This document shows, piece after piece, positions 9,177-17,522 of a stretch of 64,000 bases of DNA (position 1 is the first letter of the stretch; each line of letters starts with the position of its first letter). The translations under genes and the position numbers were made by a program. This stretch comes from Paenibacillus sp. MZ04-78.2 (GTDB lineage Bacteria; Bacillota; Bacilli; Paenibacillales; NBRC-103111). Location of the stretch: the NCBI RefSeq assembly GCF_024213375.1, contig NZ_JANAVJ010000004.1, positions 124,001 through 188,000 of the forward strand, in the 5' to 3' direction. The notes beneath the pieces are model-generated. The model saw only the letters and a program-made list of their open reading frames with translations. It was not told where the DNA came from and made no database searches.

Positions 9177-9290
9177 ATGAACAAAAAATCGACCAAAGAC
9201 GGAACTTCAGGGATTTGGATTGCTGTATTTAGTTATGGTATGCTCCTTATAGTTGTAATATCTCTTATTGTTTTGTACATCCGTACTTGA
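9177..9290 (+). CDS. 37-residue single-span membrane protein
   Basis: Small frame with a good ribosome site (GTGGAGAG, 6 bases before ATG). Residues 1-12 are polar and basic (MNKKSTKDGTSG), followed by one hydrophobic span of about 21 residues (IWIAVFSYGMLLIVVISLIV) and a short basic tail. Such proteins are often small subunits of respiratory oxidases, and cydA starts 251 bases downstream on the same strand, but a terminator-like hairpin lies between. I cannot assign a family; a stand-alone small protein is equally possible. Confidence 0.5.
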   Translation: MNKKSTKDGTSGIWIAVFSYGMLLIVVISLIVLYIRT

Positions 9291-9387
9291 AAATGCAGCT
9301 CGATTGCATCAACATATTGCTTACATAGGTTATTTTCCCATCCTGGACTTCGGCAACGATCGTTATTCTTTCCTAATATCTTCTTTT

Positions 9388-9414
9388 AAAGTCGCAAATC
9401 TCGCGGCTTTTTTT
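9388..9414 (+). terminator. Possible terminator after the 37-residue gene
   Basis: AAGTCGC / GCGGCTT (one G-U pair) around a 6-base loop, followed by TTTTTTT on the plus strand. It separates the small membrane gene from cydA. Confidence 0.55.
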
Positions 9415-9541
9415 AATTGTTTTATTAATCAAAGCTGCCGCTGCTTCCTTGTATACTTTTTGGAAAAGACAGGTATATTAATCGGTGGAGCTCAAGGATA
9501 TCGCCAGGCAATTTGATGATCGTAAGCAAGGAGGGTTTAAG

Positions 9542-10870
9542 ATGAATACGTTGAATTGGAGCCGCGGCTTGACGGAAATGACACTTGCTTTTCATATACT
9601 GTTCGCCACCGTTGGCGTCGGCATACCGATCTTCATCTCCATTGCCGAATGGATAGGGATCAGGAAAAAGGACCCCCATTATTCACTCATGGCGAGAAGA
9701 TGGACGCGAGGCTTTGTCATTACCGTAGCCGTAGGTGTCGTTACCGGAACGTGTATCGGTCTTCAGCTCAGCCTGCTATGGCCGGAATTTATGCGATTTG
9801 CAGGCAATGTGATCAGCTTGCCGCTTTTTTTGGAAACCTTTGCGTTTTTCTTCGAAGCCATCTTTCTTGGTATCTACCTGTACACATGGAATCGGTTCCG
9901 CAATCCATACCTTCACTGGCTGCTGACCCTTCCAATCGTCATCGGCTCCTCCGCTTCAGCGTTGTTTATTACGATGGTTAACGGTTTTATGAACACGCCG
10001 CAAGGGTTTACGATTGAAAATGGCAAGCTGACGAATCTTGATCCGCTCGCGGCCATGTTGAATCCGGCGACACCTTCAAAAGTGGCCCATGTGCTGTCTT
10101 CCGCTTATTTGACCGCTGCATTTCTGTTAGGGATGATTGCCGCATTTTCCATGTTGCGGGGACGAAACAACGAATATTACAAAAAGTCCATCCGGCTTAA
10201 TATGATGACCGGTCTTATTCTTGCGGCAGCTACGATCTGGATAGGAGATGCTTCTGCCAAATTTTTGGCCGAAAAGCAGCCTGAAAAACTTGCCGCGGCG
10301 GAATGGCATTTCGAAACAAGCCGTCGTGCTTCACTTGTGATCGGCGGTCAACTGAATCCGGTCACGAACGAGATCATGGGAGCGATAAAAATTCCTTGGG
10401 CGCTCAGCCTTCTCGCGACTAATGATCCAAACGGAACGGTGGTCGGCTTAAACGATTTTCCGGAAGACGAGTGGCCCCCGCTCTATGTGCATTATTTGTT
10501 TGATGCCATGGTAGGCATCGGCTTTTACTTGCTGGCCGTTCCCGTCATCTTCCTCGTCATGACCCGAATGAAACGACGGAATGCTTATAACCGCTGGATG
10601 CTTTGGGCAATTTTTGCCGGGGGGCCCTTCTCCTTGCTCGCCATCGAGCTTGGTTGGTTTTACGCGGAAGTTGGCAGACAACCGTGGATTTTAAGGGGAT
10701 ACATGCGTGTGTCCGATGCGGTGACAACGAACCCTCATGTCGGAATCACCTTTTGGCTGTTCGCCGCTTTGTACCTCCTGCTAGGCATAGTTTGCCTGCT
10801 CGTGCTCAGCCGATTGTTCCGCAATAAACCGGCTGAGTACGAGCTGGAGGAACGGCGAATTATTTTGTAG
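9542..10870 (+). CDS. cydA: Cytochrome bd oxidase subunit I
   Basis: 442 residues; quinol oxidase subunit that carries hemes b558, b595 and d. His18 in the first helix (TLAFHILFATVGVG) corresponds to the E. coli heme ligand His19; the acidic pair in ETFAFFFEAIFLGIY matches the conserved Glu99/Glu107 region; a His in KVAHVLSSAY (~residue 180) matches the second conserved His; GRQPW is the family signature near residue 380. The length implies a short Q loop, as in other Firmicutes. ATG at 9542 follows AAGGAGGG. It is followed after 12 bases by cydB. It supports respiration at low oxygen tension. Confidence 0.96.
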   Translation: MNTLNWSRGLTEMTLAFHILFATVGVGIPIFISIAEWIGIRKKDPHYSLMARRWTRGFVITVAVGVVTGTCIGLQLSLLWPEFMRFAGNVISLPLFLETFAFFFEAIFLGIYLYTWNRFRNPYLHWLLTLPIVIGSSASALFITMVNGFMNTPQGFTIENGKLTNLDPLAAMLNPATPSKVAHVLSSAYLTAAFLLGMIAAFSMLRGRNNEYYKKSIRLNMMTGLILAAATIWIGDASAKFLAEKQPEKLAAAEWHFETSRRASLVIGGQLNPVTNEIMGAIKIPWALSLLATNDPNGTVVGLNDFPEDEWPPLYVHYLFDAMVGIGFYLLAVPVIFLVMTRMKRRNAYNRWMLWAIFAGGPFSLLAIELGWFYAEVGRQPWILRGYMRVSDAVTTNPHVGITFWLFAALYLLLGIVCLLVLSRLFRNKPAEYELEERRIIL

Positions 10871-10882
10871 GAGGGCATCAAC

Positions 10883-11899
10883 ATGCAACTGGAGCAAATT
10901 GGAATTACGGTTCTGTGGATATTCCTTTACGGTTACTTGATTGTTGCGTCCATCGATTTCGGCGCCGGGTTTTACGCTTATTACGGCAAGGTCATCGGAA
11001 TTGAAAACATTATTGGGCCCGTCATTTCCAGATATTTATCGCCGGTGTGGGAAGTGACGAATGTTTTCCTCGTCTTCTTTTTCGTCGGCATTGTCGGCTT
11101 TTTTCCAGAGACGGCCTACTATTACGGAACCGCCTTGCTGCTTCCTGGAAGCATAGCGCTTATCCTGCTCGCCGTACGGGGATCTTTCTATGCATTTGCC
11201 AATTATGGCGCAAAGAAAAATAATGTTTATTTGCTTGCCTACGGGTCGACGGGGCTGCTTATACCAGCCGCTTTATCGACCGTATTTACCATTTCGGAAG
11301 GAGGCTTTTTGTCCGTCAGCGGAAACACCGTTACGCTGCTGATGGAGGAGTTGTTCTTTAGCACCTATTCCTGGGCTGTCGTCCTTCTTGCCGTTTCAAG
11401 TGTTCTATTTATCAGTTCAGCTTTCTTGACATATTACGCTGATCACGCGGAAGATAAAAGGGCGCTTGAATGGCTTCGCTATTTTGCCTTATGGGGAGGC
11501 ATACCGACGATTATTTCCAGTCTCTTTGTCTTTATCGCCCTTCGCAACCATAATCCGGAGCATTTCCAAAATGCGCTTAAGGTATGGTGGATGTTCGGTT
11601 TGTCCTTTGGAAGCTATGTGACCTCCATCTGGCTCATTTGGCGTCGGAAAAACTACGGTACGGCTTTTGTGATGGTGATGCTGCAGTTTGCATTTGCATT
11701 TTTCGGCTATGGGATTTCGCATCTTCCTTATTTGCTTTACCCGTATTTAACGCTTTCAAGCAGTGTCACGAATCCAGCCATGGGACGAGCGTTAGTCGTC
11801 TCGTTCGTTGCAGGACTCGTGCTTTTGGTTCCGGCGCTTGTGCTGCTGCTCAGACTGTTTTTGTTCAGTGCCAAGTACGTGAAGGGGGAAACGTCATGA
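10883..11899 (+). CDS. cydB: Cytochrome bd oxidase subunit II
   Basis: 338 residues with about eight or nine hydrophobic spans, starting MQLEQIGITVLWIFLYGYLI and holding the conserved N-terminal D-F-G motif (ASIDFGAGFYAYYGK). CydB is the heme-poor partner of CydA. ATG follows AGGAGGGC by 6 bases. The stop codon overlaps the start of the next small gene (ATGA), so translation of the third subunit candidate is coupled. No cydC/cydD transporter genes follow here. Confidence 0.95.
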   Translation: MQLEQIGITVLWIFLYGYLIVASIDFGAGFYAYYGKVIGIENIIGPVISRYLSPVWEVTNVFLVFFFVGIVGFFPETAYYYGTALLLPGSIALILLAVRGSFYAFANYGAKKNNVYLLAYGSTGLLIPAALSTVFTISEGGFLSVSGNTVTLLMEELFFSTYSWAVVLLAVSSVLFISSAFLTYYADHAEDKRALEWLRYFALWGGIPTIISSLFVFIALRNHNPEHFQNALKVWWMFGLSFGSYVTSIWLIWRRKNYGTAFVMVMLQFAFAFFGYGISHLPYLLYPYLTLSSSVTNPAMGRALVVSFVAGLVLLVPALVLLLRLFLFSAKYVKGETS

Positions 11900-12018
11900 A
11901 TGTCTTTGAACGGCAGGAAAAATGGCTGGTGCGGCTTTGTTTCGGAATCGCGGCCTTGATATTGTTATCCGCAATACGTTATATGCTGAGGTTATATGAT
12001 GAGCTAAGTTTTTCTTGA
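11896..12018 (+). CDS. 40-residue CydS/CydX-like third subunit candidate
   Basis: Starts at an ATG that overlaps the cydB stop by 4 bases (ATGA), with GAAGGGGGAA as ribosome site. One hydrophobic span, residues ~12-30 (LVRLCFGIAALILLSAIRYM), between a charged N terminus (MNVFERQEKW) and a short polar tail. Known bd oxidases carry a single-span third subunit of 30-40 residues (CydX in Proteobacteria, CydS in Geobacillus) that sits against CydA. I see no sequence identity I can name with those, so the call rests on length, topology and gene coupling. Confidence 0.7.
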   Translation: MNVFERQEKWLVRLCFGIAALILLSAIRYMLRLYDELSFS

Positions 12019-12038
12019 CCCTCCCCTTAGAGGAGTCT

Positions 12039-12083
12039 GCACAAAGCAGCTCCCTTCCGCGCAGGAAAGGAGCTGCTTTGTGC
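12039..12083. terminator. Long perfect hairpin between convergent operons
   Basis: GCACAAAGCAGCTCC (12039-12053) pairs perfectly with GGAGCTGCTTTGTGC (12069-12083), loop 15 bases. It lies 20 bases after the cydAB-small gene stop and 17 bases after the stop of the minus-strand yhfH-like gene. U tracts are poor on both sides, so it may act as a weak bidirectional terminator or mRNA 3' stabiliser. Confidence 0.6.
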
Positions 12084-12099
12084 GAGTCGATACGGCCCG

Positions 12100-12282
12100 C
12101 TACTCTTGAATTGCCGAGTTGTACATGCTCAGAAAGATGGGCGACAGCGGATAAAATACCGTTTCCGAACATTTATAGCACTCCGTGTGATGGCAGTCCG
12201 CCATCTCCTCTACCGTTTCGCCGCAGCGGCTGCAGCATTTGACCGGAAGCTGCTCATAAAACTTCGTCGATGATTGAAGCAT
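12100..12282 (-). CDS. YhfH-like small CxxC protein
   Basis: 60 residues. N-terminal part FYEQLPVKCCSRCGETVEEMADCHHTECYKC (positions ~8-38, described here by its cysteines at 16-17, 20, 30, 35 and 38) resembles the small Bacillus YhfH zinc-ribbon-like proteins, followed by a C-terminal extension ending in IQE. ATG follows GGAGGAGAAGGA. It begins 18 bases after aceB and so is probably the last gene of the glyoxylate operon. Function unknown; metal binding is inferred from the CxxC pairs. Confidence 0.65.
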   Translation of the reverse strand: MLQSSTKFYEQLPVKCCSRCGETVEEMADCHHTECYKCSETVFYPLSPIFLSMYNSAIQE

Positions 12283-12300
12283 ATTCCTTCTCCTCCATTC

Positions 12301-13902
12301 TTATAAATGCGCGTAGCTTGGGATGGTCAAAAAGTCCTCGAACGTCGTGGACGTCGTCATATCGCTAAACAGCGTCTTCGCCAGCATGTATTGTCCTTGC
12401 TCGAACCGGTCGGCGCCAACGCGCTCCCGAATCGCCCGCAGCTCTTCTTCAAGCAGCTCTCGGAACAGATCGGCCGTTACTTTGCGCCCGTCCTCCAGAA
12501 TGCCCTTCGGATGATGAATCCACTGCCACAGCTGCGCCCGCGAAATTTCCGCGGTGGCTACGTCCTCCATCAGGTTGCGGATCGGCACCGCGCCGTAACC
12601 CCGCAGCCACGCTTCCAAATAGTGAAGTCCGACATGAATGTTCGTGCGAACGCCGCTTTCCGTAATCGGCCCCTGCGGAACTTCGAGCAAGTCGGCGGCG
12701 GTCACTTCGATGTCCGTCAACTGCCGGTCGATCTGATTGGACGCCGGCATCAGGCGGTCGAACACTTCCCGGGCGACCGGCACAAGGCCCGGATGGGCGA
12801 CCCAGGTTCCGTCATGCCCTTGCGTCGCTTCGCGCGTCTTATCCGCACGGACCTTCCGCATGGCTTCCTCGTTGGCTTCGGGATCGTCCTTGATCGGAAT
12901 TTGCGCGGCCATACCGCCGATGCAGGGCGCTCCCCGCTTGTGACACGTCTGGATCGCCAGCAGCGAATACGCCCGCATGAACGGCGATTCCATCGTCACC
13001 AAGCCGCGGTCCGGCAAAATGACATGCTCCTGGTTTCTGAGCTTTTTGATGTAGCTGAAAATATAGTCCCAGCGTCCGCAATTGAGGCCTGCGCTGTGCT
13101 CCCGCAGCTCATACAAAATTTCGTCCATTTCAAAAGCCGCCAGAATCGTCTCGATCAGCACCGTCGCTTTGATCGTACCTGCGGGGATGCCCAGCTTCTG
13201 CTCGGCAAAGGTGAAGACATCGTTCCACAATCTCGCTTCCAGATGGCTTTCCAGCTTCGGCAAGTAGAAATACGGGGCGCTCCCCCGATCCAGCAGTTCC
13301 TGCGCGTTGTGGAAGAAGAACAGGCCGAAATCGAATAATCCCGCCGACATCGGACGCTGATCGACCCATACGTGCTTTTCTTCCAGATGCCAGCCCCTGG
13401 GGCGGACCTTCAGCACAGCCGTCTGTTCGTTCAACGCATATGTCTTGCCTTCCGGGGACTCGTAGCGGATCGTTCGCCGCACGGCGTCCCGCATGTTGAT
13501 TTGTCCTTCGATGCAATTGCTCCACTGCGGCGAATTCGCATCTTCAAAATCCGCCATATACAGCTTCGCGCCGGAATTCAGCGCGTTAATGACCATTTTT
13601 CGGTCGCCGGCAGGCCCGGTGATCTCGACTCTCCGGTCGGACAGATCGGACGGGATCGGCGCAATGCGCCAATCCCCTCTGCGAACGTCCTCCGTCTCCT
13701 TCAAAAAATCGGGCAGCTCCCCCGCATCGATCCTCTCCTGCCGCTCTTCCCGCTGTTTCAGCAAGGAGAGACGCCGATGACCGAATTTCTTCTCCAGTTC
13801 CGCTACAAATGCCAGCGCGTCGGGGGTCAAGATTTCAAAATAAGCCGGGTTATGCATTCGGCCCTTCAGCAGCACGCCTTGTGAAGCCGCATGATACGTC
13901 AT
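12301..13902 (-). CDS. aceB: Malate synthase A
   Basis: 533 residues, the standard length of malate synthase A. It condenses glyoxylate with acetyl-CoA to malate in the glyoxylate bypass. Visible family segments: [12 protein letters not shown]-type core seen as [15 protein letters not shown] near residue 110, [40 protein letters not shown] (metal and substrate region), [14 protein letters not shown] and [11 protein letters not shown]. Start set at ATG 13902, seven bases after AAGGAGG; an upstream in-frame ATG at 13926 lies inside the aceA 3' end and has no ribosome site. aceA ends 13 bases upstream. Confidence 0.96.
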   Translation of the reverse strand: MTYHAASQGVLLKGRMHNPAYFEILTPDALAFVAELEKKFGHRRLSLLKQREERQERIDAGELPDFLKETEDVRRGDWRIAPIPSDLSDRRVEITGPAGDRKMVINALNSGAKLYMADFEDANSPQWSNCIEGQINMRDAVRRTIRYESPEGKTYALNEQTAVLKVRPRGWHLEEKHVWVDQRPMSAGLFDFGLFFFHNAQELLDRGSAPYFYLPKLESHLEARLWNDVFTFAEQKLGIPAGTIKATVLIETILAAFEMDEILYELREHSAGLNCGRWDYIFSYIKKLRNQEHVILPDRGLVTMESPFMRAYSLLAIQTCHKRGAPCIGGMAAQIPIKDDPEANEEAMRKVRADKTREATQGHDGTWVAHPGLVPVAREVFDRLMPASNQIDRQLTDIEVTAADLLEVPQGPITESGVRTNIHVGLHYLEAWLRGYGAVPIRNLMEDVATAEISRAQLWQWIHHPKGILEDGRKVTADLFRELLEEELRAIRERVGADRFEQGQYMLAKTLFSDMTTSTTFEDFLTIPSYAHL

Positions 13903-13915
13903 CGCCTTGGCCTCC

Positions 13916-15202
13916 TTAGCCCGCAAACTGTTCCGCTTCGGTGGAATCCTTGAGCGCCGTCGTCACGGAATCGCCTCCGGTCAGGACAAGCGACACTTCA
14001 TCGAAGTAGCCGGTTCCGACCTCGCGCTGGTGCCGGGTCGCTTCGTAGCCGTGACGCTCGCTGGCGAACTCGGACTGCTGCAGCTCCGAGTAGGCGGCCA
14101 TTCCCCGGTCGCGGTACCCTCTGGCCAATTCGAACATGCTGTGGTTCAACGAATGGAACCCGGCCAGCGTCACAAATTGGAATTTGTAGCCCATTTTCCC
14201 CAATTCCTGCTGGAACGCCGCAATCGTCGCATCGTCCAGCTTCCGCTTCCAGTTGAACGAAGGCGAGCAGTTGTACGCCAGCAGCTTGCCGGGGTACTTC
14301 GCGTGGATCGCTTCCGCAAACCGTCGCGCTTCCTCCAGATTCGGCTCGGCCGTTTCGCACCAGACCATATCGGCATAAGGAGCGTACGCGAGACCGCGGG
14401 AAATGGCTTGGTCCAGCCCGTCGTTGACATAATAGAAGCCTTCCGGCGAACGCTCGCCTGTCAGGAACGGCTTGTCGTTATCGTCGATATCGCTGGTCAG
14501 CAGCTTGGCCGCATTCGCATCCGTTCTGGCGATGATCATCGTATCGACGCCCGCGACGTCGGCGGCAAGTCTGGCGGCGATCAGATGGCGGACCGCCTGC
14601 CGGGTAGGCAGCAGCACCTTGCCGCCCATATGTCCGCATTTCTTCTCCGAGGAGAGCTGATCCTCGAAGTGAACGGCCGCCGCCCCCGCTTCGATCATCG
14701 CTTTCATTAATTCGAAGACGTTGAGCGGTCCGCCGAAGCCCGCTTCGGCGTCGGCTACGATCGGCAGGAAAAAGTCGATGTTCTCTTTCCCCTCCGCATG
14801 CTGAATCTGATCCGCTCTTTGCAGCGTCTGATTGATCCGCTTAACTACGGCAGGTACGCTGTTCGCGGGGTACAAGCTTTGGTCGGGATACATCTGGCCG
14901 CTCAGGTTGGCGTCCGCCGCCACCTGCCAGCCGCTCAGATAAATGGCCTTCAGTCCGGCCTTCGCCTGCTGAAGAGCTTGATTGCCTGTCAGCGCGCCCA
15001 GGGCATGAACGTAATCCTCCGTATGAACCAGCTTCCACAGCTTCTCCGCTCCCCGCTGTGCCAGCGTGTGCTCGATCAGTACCGAGCCCCGCAAGCGAAG
15101 CACGTCTTCCGGACTGTACGGGCGGTGTACCCCCTCATACCTTTTGGAACTCCATTTTTGCCGAAGCTGTTCCGATTGCGCTTTACGATTAGTGGTTGTC
15201 AT
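13916..15202 (-). CDS. aceA: Isocitrate lyase
   Basis: 428 residues. It splits isocitrate into succinate and glyoxylate. The catalytic signature [12 protein letters not shown] holds Cys189; the Mg-binding acidic residues lie in DAEAGFGG (~150) and FEDQ (~179), and the C-terminal [14 protein letters not shown] segment closes the active site. ATG at 15202 follows CAGGAGGGC. It leads aceB by 13 bases. The pair lets the cell grow on acetate or fatty acids, which fits the beta-oxidation genes at the left of the window. Confidence 0.97.
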   Translation of the reverse strand: MTTTNRKAQSEQLRQKWSSKRYEGVHRPYSPEDVLRLRGSVLIEHTLAQRGAEKLWKLVHTEDYVHALGALTGNQALQQAKAGLKAIYLSGWQVAADANLSGQMYPDQSLYPANSVPAVVKRINQTLQRADQIQHAEGKENIDFFLPIVADAEAGFGGPLNVFELMKAMIEAGAAAVHFEDQLSSEKKCGHMGGKVLLPTRQAVRHLIAARLAADVAGVDTMIIARTDANAAKLLTSDIDDNDKPFLTGERSPEGFYYVNDGLDQAISRGLAYAPYADMVWCETAEPNLEEARRFAEAIHAKYPGKLLAYNCSPSFNWKRKLDDATIAAFQQELGKMGYKFQFVTLAGFHSLNHSMFELARGYRDRGMAAYSELQQSEFASERHGYEATRHQREVGTGYFDEVSLVLTGGDSVTTALKDSTEAEQFAG

Positions 15203-15276
15203 CCCTTTTGCCCTCCTGAAATTGGTTATGAGTCATATGAGTGATTACGATATAAGCGATTGGAAATCGATGCGGA

Positions 15277-15450
15277 CTATTCGTGACTTTCTACGTAGCC
15301 GTTGCCGCAGCACCAGAAGCAGATGGTAACCTTCGTGCCGAAAGCGTCCCGGTATTCCGGGGTTTGCTTTTCGTCGTTCTTGGATACGCCGCCGGAATGA
15401 AAGTTAGGGGATTCAATTTCGCCATGACCGTGACATATCGGACAATTCAT
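15277..15450 (-). CDS. 57-residue double CxxCxGxG protein
   Basis: Starts MNCPICHGHGEIE and ends with CFWCCGNGYVE, that is two CxxC(x)G-G units like half of a DnaJ zinc-finger, separated by a 30-residue polar linker. Start taken at ATG 15450, nine bases after TGGAGGT; an upstream in-frame ATG at 15465 overlaps that ribosome site. It lies 74 bases before aceA on the same strand and downstream of the promoter at 15506-15534, so it is probably the first gene of the glyoxylate operon. Zinc binding is inferred; no function known to me. Confidence 0.65.
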   Translation of the reverse strand: MNCPICHGHGEIESPNFHSGGVSKNDEKQTPEYRDAFGTKVTICFWCCGNGYVESHE

Positions 15451-15505
15451 GTGAATTACCTCCATTTGTTTTTATTATAGTACAGTGTTTTTGTTCGATG
15501 AGGTT

Positions 15506-15570
15506 ATTATATAACAACATTCCAAACTGTTCAATACTGTTTTTTAAATTTTTTATCTGTTTTATAACAG
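15506..15570 (-). promoter_or_regulatory. Promoter and AACAG-repeat operator region of the glyoxylate operon
   Basis: On the minus strand TTGAAC (15529-15534) is 17 bases from TATAAT (15506-15511). Overlapping and upstream of the -35 box are repeated AACAG units: two direct copies AACAGT with a 10-base period, and a perfect inverted repeat CTGTT-4-AACAG at 15557-15570. The spacing to the helical repeat suggests a repressor or activator array, but I cannot name the regulator. Confidence 0.6.
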
Positions 15571-15620
15571 TATATGCAAAACAGGCTTTGCTGCATGCCC
15601 CAAACCCGCGATAAAACGCG

Positions 15621-15653
15621 AAAAAAACGGCTCCTCCCTGTCGGGAAAAGCCG
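15621..15653 (-). terminator. Terminator of the small gene at 15.7 kb
   Basis: On the minus strand CGGCT-TTT-CCC-GACA-GGG-AGG-AGCCG is followed by seven T residues. It ends transcription from the 62-residue gene 30 bases upstream. Confidence 0.75.
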
Positions 15654-15683
15654 CTTTCGCGGACGTGTATTATTGAACCTATG

Positions 15684-15872
15684 TTACTCCGACGAGGTGC
15701 GCGCCCGCTCCGAACCGGAATCGCCCGCTTCCCCGGCGAGGCTGTCCATCACCTGCTCCACGAATTCGCTGATTCCATCGGTCGCTGCCATATCCTCCTG
15801 TCCCGGAGGCGTCGTAATGCTGTTATTCGTAAAATGTTCGTAATACCCTTCTTGTTCTTCTTCCCGGTTCAT
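15684..15872 (-). CDS. Small acidic protein of unknown function
   Basis: 62 residues, starting MNREEEQEGYYEHF after GGTGGAGG (9 bases). Very acidic, with a predicted helix at ISEFVEQVMDSLAGEA and a Ser/Arg-rich tail; no membrane span or cysteine. I do not recognise it. A strong terminator follows 30 bases after the stop, supporting a single-gene unit. It is transcribed away from the cobalt importer, with a shared 280-base upstream region. Confidence 0.6.
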   Translation of the reverse strand: MNREEEQEGYYEHFTNNSITTPPGQEDMAATDGISEFVEQVMDSLAGEAGDSGSERARTSSE

Positions 15873-16154
15873 CGCCAAACCTCCACCTGCCAAGATGAAG
15901 ATAGGGTTGACGCCCGCCGCGAAAATTATTCACTTTTGCACTGGCGGTATAAGTAGAGCACTGCAGTGTTCTTGCCGCCTCGACATACGCAGTGAAGATA
16001 ACCTGGAGTTGGCCGAAGGCATCAAAATTTTTAATCGCGATGCTGCGAATAAAATATTTTCGGACATTCGAAAGGAAATACTCTGTTTGTAGCGAATAGT
16101 TTTGTAGCGAACTATTTTTTCTTCAAGCATCGACACAACCGCATAACGAAATCG

Positions 16155-16320
16155 ATAAGGTGCCTTTGCGCAGAGCAAAGGGTAACAGGGAATCGGGTGC
16201 AAATCCCGAGCGGTCCCGCCACTGTATTCGGGGAGTTTTCTTTCCATGACGTCACTCGATTCACCGTCGGGGAAGGCGAAAGAACACGACGATCCGAGAG
16301 CCAGGAGACCTACCTTATGG
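16155..16320 (+). ncRNA. Cobalamin riboswitch (cbiMNQO leader)
   Basis: Conserved B12-box elements are visible in order: AAGGTGCC start, GGGTAACAGGGAA, GGTGCAAATCCCGAGCGGTCCCGCCACTGT written in parts here as GGTGCAAATCCC (16196) and GCGGTCCCGCCACTGT (16211-16226), and GAGCCAGGAGACCTACC (16297-16313). A terminator at 16412-16441 follows, so adenosylcobalamin should shut off the cobalt importer. Just upstream, TTTGTAGCGAA is repeated with a 15-base period (16086 and 16101), and AATAGTT/AACTATT forms a small hairpin. Confidence 0.93.
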
Positions 16321-16411
16321 ATGCACCCAAAACCCTTCGCGGAAAGGAGAGGTGTACGAACATAGCCGAACAATGACCTGCGCGCATTGTCGTTTATCGG
16401 CGTGCGTACCC

Positions 16412-16441
16412 AAGACCCATCCTACAGGATCGGTCTTTTTT
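16412..16441 (+). terminator. Riboswitch-linked attenuator before cbiM
   Basis: AAGACC-C-ATCC-TACA-GGAT-C-GGTCTT followed by a run of seven T. Lies between the cobalamin aptamer and cbiM, which is the layout of transcription-attenuating B12 riboswitches in Firmicutes. Confidence 0.85.
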
Positions 16442-16473
16442 TGATTTACTTCATACGTTCAGGAGGAAGGATT

Positions 16474-17241
16474 ATGAACAAGAAAAAGACGATCGGCACC
16501 CTGCTTTTGGTAAGCGGTTTAACGCTGTATTTGTCGTTGAACGCGCCTGAGTCCGCTTACGCCATGCATATTATGGAAGGATTTCTGCCGTTCGGCTGGG
16601 CCGTTTTCTGGTGGGCCGCCTTTCTGCCCTTCTTCATTCTCGGGCTGCGGGCGCTCCGGAAAATAACGAAGGAAACGCCGGAGCTGAAAATGATGCTCGG
16701 TCTGGCCGCCGCCTTTACCTTCGTGCTGTCGGCGCTGAAAATTCCGTCCGTGACGGGAAGCAGCTCGCATCCGACGGGCACGGGGCTCGGAGCGGTCATG
16801 TTCGGTCCGCTGCCGATGAGCGTGCTGGGCTCCATCGTGCTGTTGTTTCAGTCACTGCTGCTTGCCCACGGCGGGCTGACGACCCTCGGGGCCAACGCGT
16901 TCTCCATGGCCGTCGCGGGTCCGTTCATAGGTTACATGGTGTTCAAGGGAATGATGAAGTCGACCGGCAAGCAGAAACTGTCCATCTTCACGGCGGCGGC
17001 GCTCGCCGACCTGTCCACTTATATCGTAACGTCGCTTCAGCTGGCGCTCGCTTTTCCCGCCGAGCAAGGCGGCGTGGCGGCCTCGCTGCTCAAATTCGGC
17101 GGCATCTTCGCTGTAACGCAAATTCCGCTGGCGATCAGCGAAGGGCTGCTGACCGTATTAATCTGGAACTGGCTGCAGGCCTACAGCTCGGAAGAGCTGT
17201 CGCTGCTGCAGCGCAAAATGAAAGGAGCGCGCGAGCTGTGA
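16474..17241 (+). CDS. cbiM: Cobalt ECF transporter substrate-binding membrane protein CbiM
   Basis: 255 residues. An N-terminal signal segment (residues ~5-26) ends at AYA, after which MHIMEGFLP begins; in CbiM the new N terminus with this M-H-x-x-E-G motif binds Co(II). About six membrane spans follow, with conserved [16 protein letters not shown] and [21 protein letters not shown] at 16474 follows AGGAGGAAGG. First gene of cbiM-N-Q-O, all coupled by 4-base overlaps, behind a cobalamin riboswitch. Confidence 0.95.
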   Translation: MNKKKTIGTLLLVSGLTLYLSLNAPESAYAMHIMEGFLPFGWAVFWWAAFLPFFILGLRALRKITKETPELKMMLGLAAAFTFVLSALKIPSVTGSSSHPTGTGLGAVMFGPLPMSVLGSIVLLFQSLLLAHGGLTTLGANAFSMAVAGPFIGYMVFKGMMKSTGKQKLSIFTAAALADLSTYIVTSLQLALAFPAEQGGVAASLLKFGGIFAVTQIPLAISEGLLTVLIWNWLQAYSSEELSLLQRKMKGAREL

Positions 17242-17522
17242 AAACCGGAACCAAAAACATCCTGCTGCTTGCCGGCGTCATCCTGCTGGCCGTGCTGCCT
17301 CTGCTCTTCGTGAATGCGGAGTTCGGCGGTGCGGACGGCGTCGCCGAAGAAATGATCAAGACGATCCAGCCGTCCTACGAGCCCTGGTTCTCATCGCTGC
17401 TGAAGCCGCCGCCTGAAACCGAAAGCATGCTGTTCGCGCTGCAGGCCGCCGTCGGAGCCGGATTTATCGGGTACGTGATCGGCCTGTTCCGGGGTAAGGC
17501 GTCCAAGTCGAAACCGCAATGA
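17238..17522 (+). CDS. cbiN: Cobalt transporter accessory subunit CbiN
   Basis: 94 residues from a GTG that overlaps the cbiM stop (GTGA). Two hydrophobic spans, ~8-26 and ~68-88, enclose an extracytoplasmic loop with [12 protein letters not shown] and [12 protein letters not shown], the usual CbiN pattern. It helps CbiM load cobalt. Stop overlaps the cbiQ ATG (ATGA). Confidence 0.92.
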   Translation: MKTGTKNILLLAGVILLAVLPLLFVNAEFGGADGVAEEMIKTIQPSYEPWFSSLLKPPPETESMLFALQAAVGAGFIGYVIGLFRGKASKSKPQ

